Below, piece by piece: positions 6,054 through 9,889 of a stretch of DNA of 9,889 nucleotides (position 1 is the stretch's first letter; each line of letters starts with the position of its first letter). The stretch lies in the NCBI GenBank assembly GCA_013415795.1, contig JAAEEL010000023.1:1-9889 (forward strand), read 5' to 3'. A program made the translations under genes and the position numbers. Under the pieces are notes generated by a model. The model did not search any database, was not told where the DNA came from, and saw nothing but the letters and a program-made list of their open reading frames with translations. This stretch comes from Methanocellales archaeon. Its GTDB lineage: Archaea; Halobacteriota; UBA148.

Positions 6054-6155
6054 ATGACAGAGCATAGTTATTATTGCAGAAATAAGGTAGTAAACGTGAT
6101 CTTATATCTTGGACTTACCTACGCAGGAGAACCAATTAAAGGGTGCATGGGATAG
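6054..6155 (+). CDS. Possible 33-residue leaderless ORF before the permease
   Basis: An open frame of 33 codons, beginning MTEHSYYCRNKVV and ending GCMG, runs from ATG 6054 to TAG 6155 and stops 6 bases before the permease ATG. It has no Shine-Dalgarno site, but a TATA-like element about 28 bases upstream would place the transcript start at its ATG, as in leaderless archaeal genes. Two cysteines and a hydrophobic middle (VVNVILYLGLTYA) are notable. It could be a leader peptide or a small protein coupled to the permease. A chance ORF of this length is also quite possible. Confidence 0.25.
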   Translation: MTEHSYYCRNKVVNVILYLGLTYAGEPIKGCMG

Positions 6156-6161
6156 GTAAAA

Positions 6162-7355
6162 ATGTTCTACGATAGCTTTCTTTTATCATATAGGAACATA
6201 AAAGAGCGTAAGTTCCGTTCATTTTTAACCCTCTTGGGCATTTCAGTCGGGATAGCGGCGATTATAGCTTTGATAGCGGTGGGATATGGCATGCAGTACT
6301 CGATAACAGAGGAGCTTGTTGGTATGGCTGACATCATAATGATAATGCCAGGAAAGATGGTTCCAGGAAGGGGCTACGTCGAGATGGGAGTTTTGACAGA
6401 TAGGGATGTTGAAGATATAGAACGGATTGGAGGTGTCGAGGATGTGGGGGGTTGGTTGTCTGACACCGCTCAAGTCGAATACAGAAATGAGCGCATGCCC
6501 ATACAGATAATGGGTAGCAATCCACAGGTGATGGAAAAAATATTTGGAGATGTTGAGTTTGAAGAGGGACGATGGCTCCGTGAGAACGACTACAGGGGAT
6601 GTGTTATCGGATACAGCGTTGCAAATGAATATTTCAGCGAAGAACTAGGTGTTAACGACCGCATAACGATTAATGGAGATAAGTTCGTGGTAATTGGAGT
6701 CTTTGCAAAAGCCGGCATGATGGCTGCTGCAGACGTAGATCCTAACATATTTCTCACGAAAAGTTCTGCTCAGGATGTATTGGGAAATAATGACATATCA
6801 ATGATAATGCTACGAGTTCGTGACATCGATAGGATAGATGACATCGCTGATGAGATTGGTGAAAGATTAGACGAGAACCATAATATGGATGACTTTGCCC
6901 GAGTGCTGACGATGGAGTCGATGATAGAGCAAGTAGAGTCAGTCTTCTTGATACTTCAGGCCGTTCTCGTTGGAATTGCATCAATTGCACTGATCGTAGG
7001 CTGTATAGGTATCATGAACTCCATGCTGATGTCTGTTATGGAAAGAACCCATGAAATAGGCATCATGAAAGCAATTGGAGCCACCAATTCGAATATAATT
7101 TTGCTATTTTTGACAGAAGCAGGTATGATCAGTCTTGTCGGAGGCATATTGGGATGCATATTGGGAATAATTACTGCCAAATTGGTGAGCGTGGGGGTTA
7201 GTATGTATATCGGAATGGATATGCCTGCAATCGTTACCCCAGCAGTCGCAATCGGCAGTTTGGCAGTTGCAGTCTTGGTAGGAGTTATATCAGGCTTATA
7301 TCCGGCCAGAAGGGCAGCAAAAATGAGTCCCGTCGAGGCTGTTAGATATGGATAG
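6162..7355 (+). CDS. ABC transporter permease of the MacB/FtsX (LolC/YknZ-like) family
   Basis: This 397-residue integral membrane protein has one N-terminal helix (about 20-45), a long extracytoplasmic MacB-type domain (about 48-262) and three C-terminal helices (about 264-290, 312-342 and 355-382). The signatures are complete: ERTHEIGIMKAIGAT from E294 after the second helix, and GLYPARRAAKMSPVEAVRYG at the C-terminus. Relatives pair with a separate ATPase and act as mechanotransmission machines for export of peptides, lipoproteins, drugs or cell-wall signals rather than classic transport. No ATPase gene or periplasmic partner is visible on either side within this window, which is unusual. 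The start is supported by AGGT at 6154-6157, 4 bases before the ATG. It is preceded by about 220 bases of non-coding DNA and followed by a structured convergent region, so it appears to be transcribed alone or with the short ORF before it. Confidence 0.93.
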   Translation: MFYDSFLLSYRNIKERKFRSFLTLLGISVGIAAIIALIAVGYGMQYSITEELVGMADIIMIMPGKMVPGRGYVEMGVLTDRDVEDIERIGGVEDVGGWLSDTAQVEYRNERMPIQIMGSNPQVMEKIFGDVEFEEGRWLRENDYRGCVIGYSVANEYFSEELGVNDRITINGDKFVVIGVFAKAGMMAAADVDPNIFLTKSSAQDVLGNNDISMIMLRVRDIDRIDDIADEIGERLDENHNMDDFARVLTMESMIEQVESVFLILQAVLVGIASIALIVGCIGIMNSMLMSVMERTHEIGIMKAIGATNSNIILLFLTEAGMISLVGGILGCILGIITAKLVSVGVSMYIGMDMPAIVTPAVAIGSLAVAVLVGVISGLYPARRAAKMSPVEAVRYG

Positions 7356-7358
7356 CTC

Positions 7359-7428
7359 ATTTGAGGATAGTATGGCGAGTTTTAATTAATCTATCTGAGA
7401 TTAAGATCGCCATGGAAAACTCTCAAAT
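7359..7428. repeat. Three nested 7-bp inverted repeats just after the permease stop
   Basis: Outer arms are ATTTGAG (7359-7365) and CTCAAAT (7422-7428). Middle arms are ATGGCGA (7372-7378) and TCGCCAT (7407-7413). Inner arms are TTAATCT (7386-7392) and AGATTAA (7398-7404), with a 5-base loop. All three are perfect and nested, so one long interrupted hairpin can form. A competing pairing, GAGTTTT (7377-7383) with AAAACTC (7416-7422), also exists. It starts 4 bases after the stop codon. No T-run follows at once, so it may protect the mRNA end or be a fossil element end instead of a terminator. Confidence 0.6.
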
Positions 7429-7453
7429 AGATGTATATAATAGACGTATATCT
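7428..7453. repeat. Two tandem 13-base imperfect units
   Basis: TAGATGTATATAA (7428-7440) is followed directly by TAGACGTATATCT (7441-7453), with 10 of 13 bases matching. It starts on the last base of the nested inverted repeats. Confidence 0.45.
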
Positions 7454-7542
7454 GGGCAAAAATATGGTGCTAAATAGTATCCTTCAAGAAGCATTTACTG
7501 GTTTTTCTTACTTTAACCGATGATTTTAACAAGAGGTCTTTA

Positions 7543-7551
7543 TTTTTTTTT
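7543..7551 (+). terminator. T9 tract, likely terminator for plus-strand transcription
   Basis: Nine consecutive T follow GGTCTTTA about 190 bases after the permease stop. It is the longest T-run in the window and a plausible archaeal termination site for the permease transcript. Confidence 0.5.
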
Positions 7552-7596
7552 ACATATATTCTCTTTGATTTTTTATCTGCTGAAAACCGAATATAG

Positions 7597-7683
7597 TTAA
7601 TCTTTATATGTAACTCTTTCAGTTTCCAGCCATTTTTCTTCTACCTTTAATCCTCTAAGAACGACTTTCTGGTTGCTAGTGCC
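7597..7683 (-). pseudogene. Gene-like C-terminal fragment without a start codon
   Basis: On the minus strand, an open stretch ends at TAA (7599-7597) and encodes GTSNQKVVLRGLKVEEKW followed by LETERVTYKD. Its composition (mixed charged and hydrophobic residues, alternating pattern) looks like real protein, yet it has no ATG, GTG or TTG, and a TAG sits just upstream at 7686-7684. It may be the end of a decayed gene. I do not recognise the family, and 28 codons is short enough for chance. Confidence 0.25.
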
Positions 7684-7713
7684 CTATACTATCACTATGA
7701 TTAAACAATATAC

Positions 7714-7733
7714 TAACAAATCGTGATTTGTTA
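7714..7733 (-). terminator. Hairpin containing the MOSC stop codon
   Basis: TAACAAATCGTGATTTGTTA is a 9-bp perfect inverted repeat around a 2-base centre. Its right arm on the plus strand contains the stop codon of the MOSC gene (7731-7733). It may mark the transcript end; the following minus-strand sequence is AT-rich but has only a short T-run. Confidence 0.45.
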
Positions 7734-8201
7734 CACCTTTTGTATGGCGTCGTCTGCCTTAACCAAACCACCCCGAATAACCTTGGCGAATACGCCCTCT
7801 TCTGGCATGATACACTTGCCCACCTGCTTTAAAATGGCGCAACCACTATGGCATTCCTTACCGATTTGGCTGATCTCAAGTATGACCTCATCTCCAATAT
7901 TTATCCTCGTGCCAGGCTTTAGTGACGTTAGGTCAATCCCCTCGGTGGTGAAGTTCTCTGCAAAATCACCAGGCTTCAGGTCTAATCCCATTTTTTTCAT
8001 CTTATCAATGCTTTCGATTGCTAGCAGGCTGACCTGCCGATGGGTATCAGAATTTGCATGGGCATCGCCGAGAAGGCCGTAACCTTCCTTGAATATGCCC
8101 TGATCTATGGCTTCCTTTCGTTCACCTTTTTTCTCACTTCGGCAGACGGCAATGATTTTTGCAGTGTTTCTGCTTCGGTCAAAACCTTTTGTTCTATGCA
8201 T
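7731..8201 (-). CDS. MOSC-domain protein
   Basis: This 156-residue protein is almost entirely a MOSC domain, the domain shared with the C-terminus of molybdenum-cofactor sulfurase. Such domains are thought to carry sulfur as a persulfide on a conserved cysteine and to act in sulfuration or handling of molybdenum/tungsten cofactor. Landmarks are IIAVCRSEKKGER (16-28), GYGLLGDAHANSDTHRQVSLLA (about 40-61), GDFAENFTTEGIDL (78-91), and GKECHSGCAI with the expected key cysteine C117, followed by GKCIMPEEGVFAKVIRGG. C121 and C130 are additional cysteines. Partners usually found nearby (MoaB/MogA, MoaC) are absent here. The ATG at 8201 overlaps a TGA of an 8-codon upstream ORF as TGATG, with GGAG 10 bases before it. 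The N-terminal 13 residues (MHRTKGFDRSRNT) precede the usual domain start and may be an addition. Confidence 0.9.
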   Translation of the reverse strand: MHRTKGFDRSRNTAKIIAVCRSEKKGERKEAIDQGIFKEGYGLLGDAHANSDTHRQVSLLAIESIDKMKKMGLDLKPGDFAENFTTEGIDLTSLKPGTRINIGDEVILEISQIGKECHSGCAILKQVGKCIMPEEGVFAKVIRGGLVKADDAIQKV

Positions 8202-8224
8202 CAGACTGCTTCTCCTTCAATCCT

Positions 8225-8242
8225 CATTTTAAGATTTTATCC
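8225..8242 (-). promoter_or_regulatory. Candidate promoter of the MOSC gene
   Basis: On the minus strand, GGATAAAATCTTAAAATG offers TATA-like elements about 30 bases before the MOSC ATG. A start site near 8206 would give a nearly leaderless mRNA. Alternatively the gene is read through from the membrane-protein gene 79 bases upstream. Confidence 0.3.
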
Positions 8243-8280
8243 TTTGAAAAATCTGTTATTCTAGCCTTCAACACCACAAG

Positions 8281-8511
8281 TCATAATTCAACTTTTCCAA
8301 GAGTGAAAAGGACCCCCATGATCACGATTAAGACTTGGATCATTCCTGTGAACCAAATTGGTAAAAACCAATCTGATAAGGGTAGCTGAGAGAGGACGTT
8401 ACCCATCCCCAAGGCTATATGGACCCATAACAATACTGTAATCACTGACAGGAGGAATCTGGCGTTCTTTATAATTTTTTCCCATTCTACATCTTTGATT
8501 TTTTTATCCAT
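8281..8511 (-). CDS. Small two-helix membrane protein of unknown function
   Basis: This 76-residue protein has a charged N-terminus (MDKKIKDVEWEKIIKNAR) and two predicted membrane helices, about 19-40 and 49-71, joined by a short loop with Pro, Asp and Trp residues. The C-terminus is LGKVEL. I do not recognise the family. An in-frame ATG at 8568 would give 95 residues, but ATG 8511 is strongly preferred, because GGGGTGAT stands 4 bases before it and the longer N-terminus (Asn-rich) would be translated across that site. It lies upstream of and on the same strand as the MOSC gene, 79 bases apart, so they may be co-transcribed; a functional link is not shown. Confidence 0.75.
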   Translation of the reverse strand: MDKKIKDVEWEKIIKNARFLLSVITVLLWVHIALGMGNVLSQLPLSDWFLPIWFTGMIQVLIVIMGVLFTLGKVEL

Positions 8512-8515
8512 TTTT

Positions 8516-8523
8516 ATCACCCC
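8516..8523 (-). promoter_or_regulatory. Strong Shine-Dalgarno site that sets the membrane-protein start
   Basis: On the minus strand GGGGTGAT precedes ATG 8511 by 4 bases, like the other GGTGA sites of the window. It argues against the upstream ATG at 8568. Confidence 0.75.
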
Positions 8524-8545
8524 TGCTAAATTTATATTATTACTC

Positions 8546-8553
8546 GTTATATC
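8546..8553 (-). promoter_or_regulatory. Candidate TATA box of the membrane-protein gene
   Basis: On the minus strand GATATAAC lies so that transcription would begin near 8523, at the Shine-Dalgarno site. The surrounding DNA is very AT-rich, and GATAAATAAC further upstream (about 8572-8581) is an alternative. Confidence 0.3.
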
Positions 8554-8624
8554 ATTATTTTCATGCATCTGTTATTTATCTATAGCGTTTTTATCCCTGT
8601 TATAAACAAGAACAAAATTTGATT

Positions 8625-8671
8625 GAGCAGTGATTTGCTCTAAGGTTAGTTCTAACCAATCCCGAAATCAC
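8625..8671. repeat. Cluster of overlapping short inverted repeats
   Basis: GAGCA (8625-8629) pairs with TGCTC (8636-8640). GGTTAG (8644-8649) pairs with CTAACC (8652-8657). GTGATTT (8630-8636) pairs with AAATCAC (8665-8671) and would enclose the second hairpin while excluding the first. A further pair, TTACAG/CTGTAA, lies just beyond at 8676-8681 and 8691-8696. Function is unknown. Confidence 0.4.
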
Positions 8672-9102
8672 CCTTTTACAGTATCTTCATCTGTAACTTG
8701 TGGGTACTCAAATTTAGGGAGGTCTTAACACTGAGTGCGGTCATTGTTTTTGGAACAGGAGTTGAGGGCAGTATAGGAATAACCTAAAAATTTGAACGGG
8801 CGTTAAAATGAGTAGAGGGATTGGTGTAAAATACTTTTCAACGAAACTAGGAAAAAACATGGAATTGAAGTTAACAAAAGCCCAATGGCAACTATCCTTT
8901 TCATTTTTGATAGGACATACTAGCACCTATCACATCAAACCTTTTAAATATATGTTGCAAAGACGTTGTATCATTAGGATTCTTTTGAAAATTCGGTTTT
9001 TGATGGACATTAGTACCATTGAATTTTCAGTCAAGTCGAGACTAGTACCCTAAAAGATAATTCTACATTGCATTGTTTAGTACTTTGCTATTACAGCACT
9101 GG

Positions 9103-9108
9103 AAAAAA
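9103..9108 (-). terminator. Possible T6 terminator of the exported-protein gene
   Basis: A6 on the plus strand gives T6 on the minus strand about 57 bases beyond the stop codon at 9165-9167. It is a weak call based on the T-run alone. Confidence 0.3.
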
Positions 9109-9164
9109 CTGTTCTAAATAATCAGGAAATGTTGCGGGGAAGCGTTCAAACCAAGCCCAATTTT

Positions 9165-9889
9165 TCAACACCCTACAGCTTCCTTAACTTTCTCACTCCA
9201 TACTTCTAATGAAACATCATTATTTACTGCATAAAACATTTTACCATCTGATGTAACTAGAGTTACTTGTAAGATGCCGTATTCCACGCCATAGGGTCTT
9301 GAATAAGGATACTCCAGTCTAGACATATTAGAATATTGCAATCTAAATTCATGCCCACCTGATTCACCAACAACCGATTTTTCGCTTATGTTCTTTTCCC
9401 ACCTATCCAACAATACGCCTATTTCTGTTTTACTGCTACCATCATCGGTGGGCTTTCTTTCATATAATTCAAGTATCAATTCACCATCGGCTTCGATGGG
9501 ATCTCCGTTTTGATCTTTGACATATATCGTAGTGTTCAGGGTATAGTCTATGTAATATCTCAATGGTTGTGACCCCCAATCCCTTAAAACGGTGTGGCCT
9601 ATTTCAACTGATTCCACGGCTGCTTTCCCACTCGGCATCAACATACTTGCACTGGGAGGAATGAAATGAACATTCAACGTTGTTTCCGCTTTTAAAACGT
9701 TGAAATTACCTGAAACCTCAACTTGATCGCCGGTCAAACCTTCGGCATTTTTGCCCACGATTGCATAAACGGACTCAGGCTGATCCCTTTTGGGCGTAAA
9801 AATTACTGATATTTTCACATCATCAGATATTCTCTCAAAATCGGTCCATAAGCCCATCTCAATAAGCATTATGGCATTATCGTACCATC
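9165..9889 (-). CDS. Exported beta-rich protein of unknown function, N-terminus outside the window
   Basis: The frame stays open through the window edge: upstream of the first internal ATG (9869) it reads WYDNAI, which looks coding, so this is the C-terminal part of a longer protein with 240 visible residues. The visible part is rich in alternating hydrophobic and polar residues, with strand-like segments such as YYIDYTLNTTIYVKDQNGD followed by ELILELYERK, typical of Ig-like or jelly-roll domains. Three N-glycosylation sequons (NTT, NIS, NMS) fit an extracellular location in an archaeon. There is no membrane helix in the visible part, and it ends in a cysteine (EAVGC). I recognise no catalytic motif. 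It is likely a surface or secreted protein, but the signal peptide would lie outside the window. Confidence 0.75.
   Translation of the reverse strand, partial: WYDNAIMLIEMGLWTDFERISDDVKISVIFTPKRDQPESVYAIVGKNAEGLTGDQVEVSGNFNVLKAETTLNVHFIPPSASMLMPSGKAAVESVEIGHTVLRDWGSQPLRYYIDYTLNTTIYVKDQNGDPIEADGELILELYERKPTDDGSSKTEIGVLLDRWEKNISEKSVVGESGGHEFRLQYSNMSRLEYPYSRPYGVEYGILQVTLVTSDGKMFYAVNNDVSLEVWSEKVKEAVGC

Larger units (their letters stand above)
7356..7730. other. Structured convergent intergenic region
   Basis: This spacer separates the permease (+) from the MOSC gene (-), whose ends face each other. It holds a 70-base set of nested inverted repeats (7359-7428), two tandem 13-base units (7428-7453), a T9 tract (7543-7551), a gene-like minus-strand fragment (7597-7683), and most of a palindromic hairpin that reaches the MOSC stop codon (7714-7733). 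I see no complete gene. Confidence 0.6.
8569..9164. other. Spacer with inverted repeats and no convincing gene
   Basis: This 600-base stretch lies between the 3' end of the partial exported-protein gene and the upstream side of the membrane-protein gene. An 81-codon open frame at 8808-9053 (+) starts at an ATG without a ribosome binding site and encodes a basic, low-quality sequence I do not recognise, so I do not call it a gene. An open stretch ending at TAA 8788-8790 (+) encodes EVLTLSAVIVFGTGVEGSI and looks somewhat protein-like but lacks a clear start. Several short inverted repeats lie at 8621-8696. The whole may be decayed accessory DNA. Confidence 0.5.

Noticed and set aside
6956..7360. 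134-residue open frame antisense to the permease
   Set aside because: It is a shadow of the hydrophobic permease helices; the permease frame carries full family signatures.
8599..8609. GTTATAAACAA shared with 283-293 as a dispersed repeat
   Set aside because: Eleven AT-rich bases with only partly similar flanks are expected by chance in two AT-rich spacers.
8741..8926. 61-residue minus-strand ORF
   Set aside because: It overlaps the equally doubtful plus-strand ORF, has no ribosome binding site and reads like a chance translation of AT-rich DNA.
8808..9053. 81-residue plus-strand ORF as a gene
   Set aside because: It has no Shine-Dalgarno site, no recognisable motif, and an improbable basic and aromatic composition. 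It lies in a spacer with other decayed-looking sequence.
1..9889. CRISPR arrays, tRNA or rRNA genes, and complete insertion sequences
   Set aside because: I found no regularly spaced repeats, no cloverleaf-like sequence with a CCA-type acceptor context, and no transposase motifs.

Overview
The window reads as euryarchaeal chromosome, most likely from a methanogen or a related anaerobe such as an anaerobic alkane oxidiser. The evidence is: the archaeal-type riboflavin synthase RibC beside an archaeal-type short lumazine synthase; a short anaerobe-type ThiC; Shine-Dalgarno sites of the form GGTGA four or five bases before ATG; TATA-type promoters with short leaders; and T-run terminators. Nothing in the sequence fixes the genus.

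Layout. (1) 1-342: AT-rich DNA without a credible gene, holding a strong hairpin with a possible pseudoknot and a split inverted repeat. (2) 343-567 (+): a 74-residue exported peptide with two copies of a 15-residue motif. (3) 704-1336 (-): a metallo-beta-lactamase-fold hydrolase, convergent with the peptide gene and divergent from thiC; the probable thiC TATA box lies on top of the hydrolase start. (4) 1372-3791 (+): thiC and a class V aminotransferase, 5 bases apart. (5) 3927-5942 (+): ribC, ribH and a class I aminotransferase, tightly packed (10-base gap, then a TGATG overlap). (6) 6162-7355 (+): a MacB/FtsX-type ABC permease without a visible ATPase partner, preceded by a possible 33-codon leaderless ORF. 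(7) 7356-7730: a convergent intergenic stretch with a 70-base nested hairpin, a T9 tract and a gene-like fragment. (8) 7731-8511 (-): a MOSC-domain protein and, upstream of it, a two-helix membrane protein. (9) 8512-9164: a degenerate-looking spacer. (10) 9165-9889 (-): the C-terminal part of an exported beta-rich protein that runs off the window.

How the genes relate. The core is cofactor and amino-acid metabolism. ThiC makes the pyrimidine half of thiamin. RibH and RibC perform the last two steps of riboflavin synthesis. The two PLP aminotransferases belong to unrelated fold types. The MOSC protein suggests sulfur handling for molybdenum or tungsten cofactor. The flanks are less ordinary: a small secreted repeat peptide, an orphan permease, several structured non-coding stretches and gene remnants. 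No complete novel multi-gene system is evident. The strongest candidates for something undescribed are the secreted repeat peptide with its structured upstream DNA and the structured convergent region after the permease.
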